NCBI GenBank assembly: GCA_002294185.1
Contig: DBFD01000050.1
Span: 210,707-254,823, forward strand
Reading direction: 5' to 3'
DNA length: 44,117 bases
Source of the DNA: Paracoccus sp. UBA889
Lineage (GTDB): Bacteria > Pseudomonadota > Alphaproteobacteria > Rhodobacterales > Rhodobacteraceae
The notes below the pieces were generated by a model, which saw only the letters and a program-made list of their open reading frames with translations, did not search any database and was not told the DNA's origin. The position numbers and the translations under genes were made by a program. Numbering within the stretch: position 1 is the first letter of the stretch; the number at the start of each line of letters is the position of its first letter. Positions 1 through 8,609 of this stretch are shown here, in pieces.

Positions 1-404
1 CGGCCGTGCTGGGCGCGGCCATCGAGGGTATCAGGGGCGGCCGGATGAAGGCCATCTCGCTGATCGATACCAAGCCCGCCGAAGCCCTGCCCGAGGTTCC
101 GGCCCTGGGCGAGACCAATCCCGAATATGCCGATTACCTGCCCTGGGGGCCGTTCTTCGGAGTCTTCGTCAAGAACGGCACCCCCAAGGACGTGGTCGCC
201 AAGCTCGTCGATGCCTATGCCAAGGGCGCCGAAAGCGAGGATTTCGTGAAGCTGATGGGCGATCGCGGCTATGTCATCGAAAGCCTGTCGGGCGATGCGG
301 CAACCCAGTTCCTGTCGAAATGGCAGTCGCTTACCACCTGGCTGATTGCCGATGCCGGGCTGGCCAAGAAGTCGCCCGAGGAATTCGGCATCCCGCGGCC
401 CTGA
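1..404 (+). CDS. tctC: TctC-family substrate-binding protein, C-terminal part
   Basis: This is the last ~134 codons of a periplasmic substrate-binding protein of a tripartite tricarboxylate transporter (TTT); the N-terminus and signal peptide lie outside the window. The reading frame is already open at base 3. The visible part has the usual TctC C-terminal lobe: a segment on moderating expected gene-neighbour values (PALGETNPEYADYLPWGPFFG), followed by KNGTPKDVVAKL and a final helix. The assignment is supported by tctB and tctA directly downstream in the same direction. TctC proteins bind carboxylates in the periplasm and deliver them to the TctAB membrane part. The ligand cannot be read from sequence; the aromatic-pathway genes downstream make a hydroaromatic or aromatic acid plausible (inference). 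Confidence 0.85.
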   Translation, partial: AVLGAAIEGIRGGRMKAISLIDTKPAEALPEVPALGETNPEYADYLPWGPFFGVFVKNGTPKDVVAKLVDAYAKGAESEDFVKLMGDRGYVIESLSGDAATQFLSKWQSLTTWLIADAGLAKKSPEEFGIPRP

Positions 405-424
405 TCTGCGGCTCGCGATGCGAT

Positions 425-451
425 CTTTCCCGGCCCACGCGGCCGGGAAAG
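425..451 (+). promoter_or_regulatory. Stable intercistronic stem-loop between tctC and tctB
   Basis: A perfect 11-bp inverted repeat (CTTTCCCGGCC / GGCCGGGAAAG) with a 5-base loop CACGC lies 20 bases after the tctC stop. No T-tract follows, so it is not a standard intrinsic terminator. Hairpins in this position commonly protect the 3' end of the binding-protein message or stop part of the transcripts, so that the binding protein is made in excess over the membrane subunits. That role is inferred from position. Confidence 0.7.
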
Positions 452-481
452 TCCCTGCAATGACCTTCGGGAGGATCGGTC

Positions 482-994
482 ATGCACGACAAGCGCCACC
501 GCAGCGCGGGCGAGATCGCCTTCAACGCGGTTCTGTTCATCGTCAGTCTGGTCCTGCTGTGGTCGGCCTATGCCATCGCGGGATTCGAATCGCTCAGCTC
601 GCCCGGTGCGCTGCCGATGGCGGTCGCGCTGGCCATGGTCGTCAGTTCGGGCCTGGTCCTGCTGGATGGCTGGCGCCACACGCAGCGCGACCAGACGGGC
701 TTTCTGAAGGACATCCTGCCGCCCGCGGTCATCGTGATGATGCTGTTCATCGCGGGATATGCCCTGCTGCTGGTCCCGCTGGGCTTTCTGCCGACCTCTT
801 TGCTGTTTCTGACGCTCTCGATCCTGTATCTGCGCCGGGGCGGGCTGATCTTCGCGCTGGGCGTGTCGGCCTTTGCGCTGTTGCTGGTCTATATCGTGTT
901 CCGGCTGATCTTTACCGTTCTGATGCCGTCGGGGATCGTCCCCGAGGCCGAGATGCTGGCCGCCTTCGGCCAATTGTTCGGAGGGGCCCGATAA
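482..994 (+). CDS. tctB: TctB-family small membrane subunit of a TTT transporter
   Basis: A 170-residue protein with four predicted membrane helices (about residues 14-33, 44-60, 75-97 and 118-145), the size and layout of the poorly conserved TctB subunit. TctB works with the large TctA permease in sodium- or proton-coupled carboxylate uptake. The start at ATG 482 follows a GGGAGGA ribosome-binding site. The stop TAA at 992-994 shares its last base with the tctA start codon, which indicates translational coupling. Recognition rests mostly on context and topology, since TctB sequences diverge widely. Confidence 0.85.
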   Translation: MHDKRHRSAGEIAFNAVLFIVSLVLLWSAYAIAGFESLSSPGALPMAVALAMVVSSGLVLLDGWRHTQRDQTGFLKDILPPAVIVMMLFIAGYALLLVPLGFLPTSLLFLTLSILYLRRGGLIFALGVSAFALLLVYIVFRLIFTVLMPSGIVPEAEMLAAFGQLFGGAR

Positions 995-2532
995 TGGAGG
1001 CCCTTGGCTATTTCCTGACCCCCTGGCTGGATCCGAAACTGCTGTTCCTGGTCGCGGCGGGCACCTTCGCGGGTGTCTATGTCGGCGCCATCCCCGGCCT
1101 GTCGGTCACCATGGCGGTGTCGATCCTGATCGGCTTTACCTTCACCTGGGACGTCTATCCGGCGCTGTGCCTGATGGTCGGCATCTTCATGGGCGGGGTC
1201 TATGGCGGATCGCGCACCGCGATTCTGCTGAACATCCCCGGCGCGCCCTCGGCCATCGCCACGGCGCTGGATGGCTATCCGCTGGCGCAGAAGGGATTGG
1301 CGGGCGAGGCGATCGGGATTTCCACAGTGATGTCTTTCGTCGGCGGGCTGATCGGCATCATCGTGCTGGCCGTCGCGGCACCCGCGGTCAGCGATTTCGC
1401 GCTGACGTTCCAGCCTCGGGACTTCATGCTGCTGGCGATCCTGGGCATCCTGCTGGTCGGATCACTGTCGGGCGAAAGCCTGGTCAAGGGCATCTTTGCC
1501 GGCGCCCTGGGGTTGCTGATCGGCACCGTGGGCATGGATCCGCTGACAGCCGAGGAACGCTTTACCTTCGGGTTCACCCAGCTTTGGGGCGGGATCAGCT
1601 TCATCGCCGTGATGATCGGCATGTTCGGCGTCAGCGAGGCGCTGGCGCAGTTGCACCATGTCGACAAGACCGCGGTGAAGCAGACCATCAGCCGCATCGT
1701 GCCGACCTGGTCCTCGATCCTGAAATACCTGCCGCTGTCGCTGCAAACCTCGTCCATCGGCGTGATCATCGGCGCCTTGCCCGGCACCGGCGGAGACATC
1801 GCGGCGCTGATGGCCTATGACCACGCCAAGCGCGTGACCAAGAACCCCGAAGTGCCCTTCGGCCAAGGCGCGCGCGAGGGTCTGGTCGCCCCCGAGACCG
1901 CCAACAACGCGGCCGTCGGCGGTGCCTTCATCCCGATGCTGACGCTGGGCATTCCGGGCGATGCGGTGACCGCGATCATGATCGGGGCGCTGTATATCCA
2001 CGGCCTCAATCCCGGCCCGATGCTGATGATCGATCAGCCGCAGATGTTCTGGTTCATCACCGGCGCGCTGGTGCTGGCCAACATCTTCATGCTGATCTTC
2101 GGGCTGACCGGCATCCGCATCTTTACCAGGATCGTGGAAATGCCGCGCACCGTGCTGCTGCCGCTGATCCTGCTTTTGTCCATCGTCGGTGCCTATGCGG
2201 TCAACAACGCGATCACCGATGTCTACTGGATGCTGGCCTTCGGGGTGCTGGGCTATTTCATGAAATCCTATGGCTACCAGCTTGGCCCCGTGATCCTGGG
2301 CGTGATCCTGTCGCGGCTGCTGGACGAGAACTGGCGCCGGGCGATCATTTCCGAACAGGGCAGCGTCGCGGGCCTGTTCAGGGGCATCGCGACCAGCCCG
2401 CTGTCGCTGGTTCTGGCGGCGATGGTGGTGATGATCTTCGTCAGCCAGACCCCGGTCTGGCGCAGGTTTCGCCGCAAGATCGGTCTGGAAAGGATCGAAC
2501 ACGACCAGGACGCCCCCGGCTCGGGCGCGTAG
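994..2532 (+). CDS. tctA: TctA-family large membrane subunit of a TTT transporter
   Basis: A 512-residue polytopic membrane protein with 11-12 hydrophobic segments. It has the conserved TctA features: the N-terminal GAIPGLSVTMAVSI loop near residue 30, NIPGAPSAIATALDGYP near residue 78, and a second inverted-repeat signature GALPGTGGDIAALMAYDHAK near residue 258. Length matches the family (about 500). The start is set at ATG 994, overlapping the tctB stop by one base; the frame is open further upstream but that part lies antisense-like inside tctB. With tctC and tctB it forms a complete transporter operon, followed after 11 bases by the dehydratase gene, so a shared transcript and shared substrate are likely. 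Confidence 0.95.
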   Translation: MEALGYFLTPWLDPKLLFLVAAGTFAGVYVGAIPGLSVTMAVSILIGFTFTWDVYPALCLMVGIFMGGVYGGSRTAILLNIPGAPSAIATALDGYPLAQKGLAGEAIGISTVMSFVGGLIGIIVLAVAAPAVSDFALTFQPRDFMLLAILGILLVGSLSGESLVKGIFAGALGLLIGTVGMDPLTAEERFTFGFTQLWGGISFIAVMIGMFGVSEALAQLHHVDKTAVKQTISRIVPTWSSILKYLPLSLQTSSIGVIIGALPGTGGDIAALMAYDHAKRVTKNPEVPFGQGAREGLVAPETANNAAVGGAFIPMLTLGIPGDAVTAIMIGALYIHGLNPGPMLMIDQPQMFWFITGALVLANIFMLIFGLTGIRIFTRIVEMPRTVLLPLILLLSIVGAYAVNNAITDVYWMLAFGVLGYFMKSYGYQLGPVILGVILSRLLDENWRRAIISEQGSVAGLFRGIATSPLSLVLAAMVVMIFVSQTPVWRRFRRKIGLERIEHDQDAPGSGA

Positions 2533-2543
2533 GGAGGCTGGGA

Positions 2544-4430
2544 ATGAAAACGGGCATTGCGACGGTTTCGATCGCGGGCAACCTGCGCGAAAAGCTGGCC
2601 GCCATCGCGGCGGCCGGCTTCGACGGGCTGGAGATTTTCGAACAGGATTTCCTGCAGGATGCGGCCAACCCGCGCGAGGTCGGCCGGATGATCCGCGATC
2701 ACGGGCTGGAGGTGATGCTGTATCAGCCTTTCCGCGATTTCGAGGGGCTTCCCGCCACGCTGCGCGCCCGCGCCTTCGATCGTGCCCGGCACAAGTTCGA
2801 CCTGATGGCGGAACTGGGCGCCGAGCTGATGCTGATCTGTTCCTCGGTCCATCCGCAGGCGATGGGCGGGATCGACCGCGCCGCCGATGATCTGGCCGAA
2901 CTGGCCGAGATCGCCACCCGGCGGGGCCTGCGGATCGGCTACGAGGCGCTGGCCTGGGGCCGTCACGTCAACGACCACCGCGACGCCTGGGAAATCGTGC
3001 GCCGGGCCGATCATCCGGCACTGGGCCTGATCCTGGACAGCTTTCACACGCTGGGCCGCAGGATCGACCCGGACACGATCCGCCGCATTCCGGGCGACCG
3101 GATCTTTTTCGTCCAGCTTGCCGATGCGCCGATGATCGACATGGACCTGCTGTATTGGTCGCGCCATTTCCGCACCATGCCGGGCGAGGGCGATCTGCCG
3201 GTGGTGGATTTCATGCGTGCCGTGACGGCGACCGGCTATGGCGGGCCGCTGTCGCTGGAAATCTTCAATGACCAGTTCCGCGGCGGCAGCCCCGAAGGCA
3301 TCGCGCGCGACGGCCATCGTTCGCTGATCTGGCTGATGGATCAGGTCCGCCGCGCCGAACCGGCGCTGCATGTCGATCTGCCGCCGATCCCGGAAAACCT
3401 CGGCGTCGAGGGCGTCGAGTTCATCGAATTTGCCTCGGACGCGGCAGAGGCCCCGGCGCTGGAAGCGGCGCTGACGCGGATGGGCTTTCACCGCGAAGGC
3501 GTGCATCGCAACAAGCGCGTCACCGTCTGGCGGCAGGGCGGCATCCGCATCGTCGTGAATACCGAGGAAACCGGCTTTGCGCACAGTTTTTTCCTGAACC
3601 ACGGCACTGGCGTCTGCGATATCGGGCTGCGGGTCGAGGATGCGCAGGCCACCGTCGTCCGCGCCGCGGCGCTGGACGCCAGACTGTTCCACCAGCCGCC
3701 CGGCCCCGGCGAACTGGACATCCCGGCGATTCGCGGCGTCGGCGGATCGGTGCTGCATTTCATCGACGCGAAAAGCGGCCTCGATGATGTCTGGCGGATC
3801 GAATTCCAGGCCACCGGCGACAGCGCGACCGATTTCGGCCTGATCCGCGTCGATCATCTGGCCGAGACGATGAATTACGAGGACATGCTCAGCTGGACGC
3901 TGTTCTACACCGCCATCTTCGACATGGACCGCCGGCCGATGATCGACGTGGCCGATCCCGACGGGCTGGTGCGCAGCCAGGCCATCGCATCCCGCGATGG
4001 CGCCACGCGGATCACCCTGAACGGCGCCCAATCGCACCGCACGCTGGCCGGCGGTTTTCTGGCCGACAGCATGGGATCGGCCGTGCAGCATATCGCGCTG
4101 GCCAGCCGCGACATCCTTGCCAGCGCCCGGGCGATGGCGGGCGCGGGGTTCCAGCCGCTGGAGATCCCGGAAAATTACTACGACGATCTTCAGGCGCGCT
4201 ATGGGCTGGACGACGACCGCATCGCCCGCCTGCGCCGCTGGAACATCCTCTACGAGGCCGAGGGCGAGGCCGAGTTCTATCAGTTCTACGGGCGCCCGCT
4301 GACCGGGGGGCTGTTCTTCGAGATCGTCGAGCGGCGCGGCGGGTATGACGGCTATGGCGCCGCGAACGCGCCCTTCCGCATCGCCGCGCTGAAGCGGCTG
4401 TTGCGTGCCAAGGACATGCCGCGTGCGTGA
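2544..4430 (+). CDS. quiC: 3-dehydroshikimate dehydratase, TIM-barrel/VOC fusion (QuiC1 type)
   Basis: A 628-residue two-domain protein. Residues 1-270 are a xylose-isomerase-like TIM barrel; candidate metal ligands E134, D165, Q191 and E239 fall at positions I recall for Pseudomonas QuiC1. Residues 285-610 resemble the two VOC modules of 4-hydroxyphenylpyruvate dioxygenase, with a 2-His-1-Glu set at H438, H516 and E593. The known QuiC1 proteins of about 635 residues convert 3-dehydroshikimate to protocatechuate during quinate and shikimate breakdown. The role of the VOC half is less clear; here its metal triad looks intact. ATG 2544 follows AGGGAGG, 11 bases after tctA. It likely belongs to the transporter operon and feeds protocatechuate into the beta-ketoadipate route, whose genes are not in the window. 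Confidence 0.85.
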   Translation: MKTGIATVSIAGNLREKLAAIAAAGFDGLEIFEQDFLQDAANPREVGRMIRDHGLEVMLYQPFRDFEGLPATLRARAFDRARHKFDLMAELGAELMLICSSVHPQAMGGIDRAADDLAELAEIATRRGLRIGYEALAWGRHVNDHRDAWEIVRRADHPALGLILDSFHTLGRRIDPDTIRRIPGDRIFFVQLADAPMIDMDLLYWSRHFRTMPGEGDLPVVDFMRAVTATGYGGPLSLEIFNDQFRGGSPEGIARDGHRSLIWLMDQVRRAEPALHVDLPPIPENLGVEGVEFIEFASDAAEAPALEAALTRMGFHREGVHRNKRVTVWRQGGIRIVVNTEETGFAHSFFLNHGTGVCDIGLRVEDAQATVVRAAALDARLFHQPPGPGELDIPAIRGVGGSVLHFIDAKSGLDDVWRIEFQATGDSATDFGLIRVDHLAETMNYEDMLSWTLFYTAIFDMDRRPMIDVADPDGLVRSQAIASRDGATRITLNGAQSHRTLAGGFLADSMGSAVQHIALASRDILASARAMAGAGFQPLEIPENYYDDLQARYGLDDDRIARLRRWNILYEAEGEAEFYQFYGRPLTGGLFFEIVERRGGYDGYGAANAPFRIAALKRLLRAKDMPRA

Positions 4431-4576
4431 TCGGGGCTGCCCCACCGGCCTCGCCCCCGCCGGCGCAGCCCCAACCCCGCCGGCCCCCTGCCAAACCCCG
4501 ACGGCCCCGCCCCGCCTTTCGGCAATGTGTTCCCGGCACGACCCGATCTTGAACCGATCCTGAAGGACAGGAACCG

Positions 4577-5410
4577 ATGATCTCTGGCCATACCAAATTG
4601 ATCGCCCATCTTGGCGTGCCGACGGAAAGCTTCAAGGCGCCGATGATCTACAACCCCTGGTTCGAGGCCAGGGGCATCGACACCGTGGTCGTGCCGATGG
4701 GATGCGAAACGGCGGACTTTCCGGCCTTCATGCCGCTGCTTGCGCGCCTGCGCAACTTCGCGGGCGCGCTGATCACCATGCCGCACAAGGTCGCGGTCGT
4801 GGACCTGCTGGATCAGGTCAGCACCGCCGTGCGCATCTGCGGCGCCTGCAACGCCGTGCGCCGCGACGAGGCGGGCGCCCTGATCGGCGACATGTTCGAT
4901 GGCGAAGGCTTTGTGCGCGGCGTGCTGCGCAAGGGTCGTGCGGTCGCGGGGGCCTCGGTCCTGGTCGTGGGCACGGGCGGCGTGGGCTCGGCCATCGCCG
5001 CCTCGCTGGCGGGCGCGGGTGCGGCGCGTCTGGCGCTGTTCGACATCAATGCCGCCTCAGCCGACCGCCTTGCCGCGAAGCTGCAAGAAGCCTGTCCCGC
5101 CCTGCGGGTCGAGACCGGCCGGAACGATCCGGCGGGTTTCGACATCGTCGTGAACGCCACGCCGATGGGCATGGCCGAAGGCGATCCGATGCCGATGCCG
5201 GTCGAGCGTCTGTCGCCCCGGACCTTTGTGGGCGAGGTGGTCATGAAACGCGAGGAAACCGCCTTTCTGGCCGCCGCCCGGGCGCGGGGCTGCCTGACCC
5301 AGATCGGCACCGACATGCTGTTCGAACAGATCCCCGCCTATCTGGAATTCTTCGGCTATCCGACCACAAGCGCGGACGAATTGCGCAGGCTGGCCAGGAT
5401 CAGATACTGA
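4577..5410 (+). CDS. Shikimate dehydrogenase-family protein (catabolic paralogue)
   Basis: A 277-residue AroE/YdiB-family oxidoreductase. The catalytic pair is present as K71 (in ITMPHK) and D108 (in GDMFDGEG), and the NAD(P) loop GTGGVG is at residues 132-137. The N-terminal substrate motif differs from AroE: the usual SxS-P-xxHN becomes TESFKAPMIYN (about 16-26), and the NTD of the active-site aspartate motif becomes MFD. These changes suggest a substrate near shikimate or quinate rather than biosynthetic AroE. It sits 146 bases after the dehydratase; no gene or strong terminator lies between, only a C-rich stretch. Oxidation of quinate, shikimate or a derivative to the dehydro form fits the cluster (inference). 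ATG 4577 follows AAGGACAGG. Confidence 0.75.
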   Translation: MISGHTKLIAHLGVPTESFKAPMIYNPWFEARGIDTVVVPMGCETADFPAFMPLLARLRNFAGALITMPHKVAVVDLLDQVSTAVRICGACNAVRRDEAGALIGDMFDGEGFVRGVLRKGRAVAGASVLVVGTGGVGSAIAASLAGAGAARLALFDINAASADRLAAKLQEACPALRVETGRNDPAGFDIVVNATPMGMAEGDPMPMPVERLSPRTFVGEVVMKREETAFLAAARARGCLTQIGTDMLFEQIPAYLEFFGYPTTSADELRRLARIRY

Positions 5411-5480
5411 CTGCCGGGTTGCCTGCCGCAAGCGGGTTCTGTTCAATCCCGCCGGCACGGCAGCCTCAGGAGACAGCGCC

Positions 5481-6653
5481 ATGACCCGATCCGAGGGCGA
5501 TCGCGTCCTGACCGACAGCGACATCGCGGAACTGATCGCATGGCGGCGCGATCTGCATCGCCGCCCGGAACTGTCCGGCGATGAACGGCAGACCGCCGCG
5601 CGGGTGGCGGCGGCGATGCGCCATGCCGGGGCGGACCGGATCGCGACCGGGCTGGGCGGGTTCGGCGTCGCCGCGATCTTCGAGGGTTTGTCCAGGGGCT
5701 GCACGGTCATGCTGCGCTGCGAGCTTGACGGGCTGCCGATCCAGGAACAGGGGGCGCACGACTGGTGCTCGCAATCGGCGGGCAAGGGGCATCTTTGCGG
5801 GCATGACGGGCATATGGCGATCCTGGCCGCCGTCGCGCGCTGGCTGGGGCGGAACAGGCCGCCGCGCGGGCGTGCCATCCTGCTGTTCCAGCCCGCCGAA
5901 GAGGATGGATCGGGCGCGGCGAAGGTGATCGCGGATCCGCAATTCGCCGGCCTCGTGCCGGATTATGCGCTGTCGCTGCACAACATGCCCGGCGTGCCGC
6001 AGGGTCACGCGCTGCTGGCCGAGGGGCCGATGAACTGCGCCTCGCGCGGCATGAAGATCGCGCTGACCGGCCGCACCGCCCATGCCTCGCAGCCCGAACA
6101 CGGCGTCTCGCCGGCCATGGCGCTGGCCGCGCTGGTCCCCGCGCTGACGGCGCTCGGGTCGGGCGGCCAGCAATCCGATCCCGCCTTCTCGCTGGTCACG
6201 ATCACCCATGCCCGGCTGGGCGAGCCGGCATTCGGCATCGCGCCCGGCGAGGCGGAATTGCGGGCGACGCTGCGCACGCAGAGGGATGAGGGGATGGCCC
6301 GGCTGGTCGCGGCAGCCGAACGCACCGTTGGACAGGCGGCCGCCACCGCGGGACTGGCCCATGCGATCACCTGGCACGACGTGTTCCACCATTGCCAAAA
6401 CGACCCCGAGGCGACCGCGATCCTGTCGCGCGCGCTTGCCGCCGAAGGGTTCGTTGTCGGCTCGAATGGCCTGCCGATGCGCGCCTCCGAGGATTTCGGC
6501 CGTTTCGGCGGCTGTTCCCGCGCCGCCATGTTCCTGCTGGGCGCGGGCCGCGATGTCGCCAGCCTGCACAATCCCGATTACGATTTCCCCGATGACCTGA
6601 TCGAACCGGGCGCCCGCATCTTCATCCGTGCGCTGAGCGAGGTGCTGGGCTGA
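5481..6653 (+). CDS. M20 family amidohydrolase (hippurate hydrolase/IAA-amide hydrolase type)
   Basis: A 390-residue zinc amidohydrolase of the M20D group, normal length. Visible motifs are LHRRPELSGDE (25-35), the aspartate motif ELDGLPIQEQG (81-91), HLCGHDGHMA with metal ligands C106 and H108, QPAEEDGSGA with E140/E141, H167 in LHNMPG, and C-terminal H363 in SLHNPDYDFP. The dimerisation domain lies in the middle (about 180-300). Family members split N-acyl or aromatic amide bonds in the cytoplasm. It starts at ATG 5481 after AGGAGA, 70 bases after the dehydrogenase gene in the same direction, so it may act on an amide conjugate imported by the TTT system. The substrate is unknown. Its stop is 6 bases from the end of the convergent glycosyltransferase gene. 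Confidence 0.85.
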   Translation: MTRSEGDRVLTDSDIAELIAWRRDLHRRPELSGDERQTAARVAAAMRHAGADRIATGLGGFGVAAIFEGLSRGCTVMLRCELDGLPIQEQGAHDWCSQSAGKGHLCGHDGHMAILAAVARWLGRNRPPRGRAILLFQPAEEDGSGAAKVIADPQFAGLVPDYALSLHNMPGVPQGHALLAEGPMNCASRGMKIALTGRTAHASQPEHGVSPAMALAALVPALTALGSGGQQSDPAFSLVTITHARLGEPAFGIAPGEAELRATLRTQRDEGMARLVAAAERTVGQAAATAGLAHAITWHDVFHHCQNDPEATAILSRALAAEGFVVGSNGLPMRASEDFGRFGGCSRAAMFLLGAGRDVASLHNPDYDFPDDLIEPGARIFIRALSEVLG

Positions 6654-6659
6654 GCCAGG

Positions 6660-8609
6660 CTACAGCCGGAAACCCAGGGCCTCGATCTGCCGGGCATAGC
6701 CTTCGGACGCGCGCAGTCGGGCCAGCCTTTCGGCATGGCGGACCGTGATCAGATCCTGGGCCGCGCGCACGGCGGGCTGTTCCATCAGCGCCGCGCACAG
6801 CGCCCGCACCCGGCCCGCCATTTCGGCCGCGCCCTCGTCGCGCAGGCTGTTCTGATCATAGGTGCGGAAATAGGCGTCGTCATATTTGCCGTGATTGTTC
6901 AGGATATCGCCGCGCAGCCGGCGCATCAGGAATTCCTCGCCCGATTTCACGCCGTAATGGTTCAACTGCGCCAGTCCATAGCCTGCCTCGTCCATCTTCT
7001 GCTTCCATGCGATCCTGCGCCCGTTCAGCACCTCGCCCGAGCCATTCACCCAGCGCAGCTGCTTTTCGTCGGTCTTGAGGTATTTCGGCTTCAGATGCGG
7101 GCGGTGAATGGCCAGCTTCATCCATGGCTGATGGGTATAAAGGGTCTTGACGCCGTAGCCCTTGGCAAAATCGTCGTCGGCGGCGGCGGTAAAGCGCGTG
7201 GTCACGAAATCGTCCCGATAGCGGGCCTGCCCGTTCGATCCGAAAAAGCGCCACGTCACCGGCATCGCCGTCGCGCCGTTGGTCTTGATCACGTCGATCA
7301 GCGAATCGACCGAACCATCGCCCGTCCTGATCTGCAAGAATTCGTCGAGGTCGATCAGCAGGTGCCAGTCGGCACGGGCGAATAGCGGGTGGTTGCCGAT
7401 TCGCGCGATCCCGCGCGGTTGCGGCGGCTTGTCGCGCCAGGCGCCGTTATCCAGCCGTGACAGCAGCCCCAGCCCGGCCAGCGCGTCCAGCATCTCGTCG
7501 GTGCCATCGCTGCAATCATTGGTCAGAAAAAGGATGTCGGTAAAGCCCAGCAGGTGATGATAGGCGACCCATTCCAGCAGATAGGGGCCTTCGTCCTTGG
7601 CCATCGTGGTCAGCACCACATTTCCGTGGCGCGAGGTATTGGCGGGGATCGGCAGGTTTTCCTGGCGCCGCGCGAGGTCGGCGAAAAACGTCGTTTCGTC
7701 GATCCGGTCCAGCTTTTCAAGCGGTCCCGCCCTCTTGCGCGCGACGGTCCTCGTGGCCTCGGCCTCGATCGCGTCGTAGTCGACAAAACCTTTCCGTTCC
7801 AGATAATGACCGATCCAGGATTTGCGCGGTGGCACCCCGCCGCGCGCCTTGCGGGTATGCTTGCGCATCCAGCGCGAATAAAGGTGGACGGCCAGCGCGC
7901 CGCCGTCCTCGATCAGTTCGCGGGCTCGGGCGTGATTGACGTTCTCGATCAGCAGCTTGCGTTTCTGGAAGCTGATCGGGAAAAACACATCGCTGGGCTG
8001 GGCATAGATGATCTCGCCGGTTTCCTGCGCAAAGTGCGTCAGCGCCCGGGGACCGGTCGTGCCCCAGGGCAGGGTGCCCAGATCCATGTCGCCGCCGCGA
8101 TCGCGTTCAGCCTGCATCCGTCCGCGACGGTGGCCGGGCAGCCAGGGCGGAATCGGATAATCGGAGGTGAGGAATTCGGCCAGCAGATCCTTGGTCCGCG
8201 ATTCGGGCGGAAATCCCATGACGGCATTGCCCAGCAGCAGCTTGTCGTCGCGTTCATGGCCGAGAAACCAGGTCATCCCGGCGCGGAAGGGCTGCATTGC
8301 GATGACATCGGTATCGACCCAGACGCGCGGCGTGTCGCGCACCATGACGGCGCGGAAGACATCGGCATGGATCGCGGGGCTTTTCGCCTTGGCATGGACG
8401 ATGATGTCGTCATTGGGCCAGATCTCGCGGGCATCGCGCAGCACCGCGCCATCGGGCAGGTTCGGCACATGGCCGTAGGTATAGAGAACGAAATCGTGAC
8501 CCAGTTCGACAAAGCTGCGGATCGAGGCGATTTCCAGCCATGACAGCGGCCCGTCGATCCACAGCGATCCGATCTGCGCAAGCTGGTCTTGGGTGCCATC
8601 AGGCGGCAT
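6660..8609 (-). CDS. Two-domain glycosyltransferase (GT32-like DXD domain plus GT2-like domain)
   Basis: A 649-residue cytoplasmic protein with two apparent transferase domains. Residues 1-250 resemble capsular or OCH1-like DXD transferases: LWIDGPLSWLE near the N-terminus and the nucleotide-sugar motif VDTDV with D99-T100-D101. Residues 328-560 form a second, GT2-like module of the PF13704 kind, with TTMAKDEGPYLLEWVAYH, NDCSDGT and the metal motif LIDLDEF (D420, D422). Both metal motifs look intact, so each half may be active. Such proteins build surface polysaccharide, but no polysaccharide operon is nearby and the sugar donors cannot be read. The gene stands alone, facing the catabolic block. 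ATG 8609 follows AGAAGGACC. Confidence 0.8.
   Translation of the reverse strand: MPPDGTQDQLAQIGSLWIDGPLSWLEIASIRSFVELGHDFVLYTYGHVPNLPDGAVLRDAREIWPNDDIIVHAKAKSPAIHADVFRAVMVRDTPRVWVDTDVIAMQPFRAGMTWFLGHERDDKLLLGNAVMGFPPESRTKDLLAEFLTSDYPIPPWLPGHRRGRMQAERDRGGDMDLGTLPWGTTGPRALTHFAQETGEIIYAQPSDVFFPISFQKRKLLIENVNHARARELIEDGGALAVHLYSRWMRKHTRKARGGVPPRKSWIGHYLERKGFVDYDAIEAEATRTVARKRAGPLEKLDRIDETTFFADLARRQENLPIPANTSRHGNVVLTTMAKDEGPYLLEWVAYHHLLGFTDILFLTNDCSDGTDEMLDALAGLGLLSRLDNGAWRDKPPQPRGIARIGNHPLFARADWHLLIDLDEFLQIRTGDGSVDSLIDVIKTNGATAMPVTWRFFGSNGQARYRDDFVTTRFTAAADDDFAKGYGVKTLYTHQPWMKLAIHRPHLKPKYLKTDEKQLRWVNGSGEVLNGRRIAWKQKMDEAGYGLAQLNHYGVKSGEEFLMRRLRGDILNNHGKYDDAYFRTYDQNSLRDEGAAEMAGRVRALCAALMEQPAVRAAQDLITVRHAERLARLRASEGYARQIEALGFRL

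Noticed and set aside
2274-4445. Long open frame (723 codons) on the minus strand
   Set aside because: It is antisense to the dehydratase gene and tctA; its product is rich in Arg, Asp, Gln and His with no motif, as expected from high-GC antisense frames.
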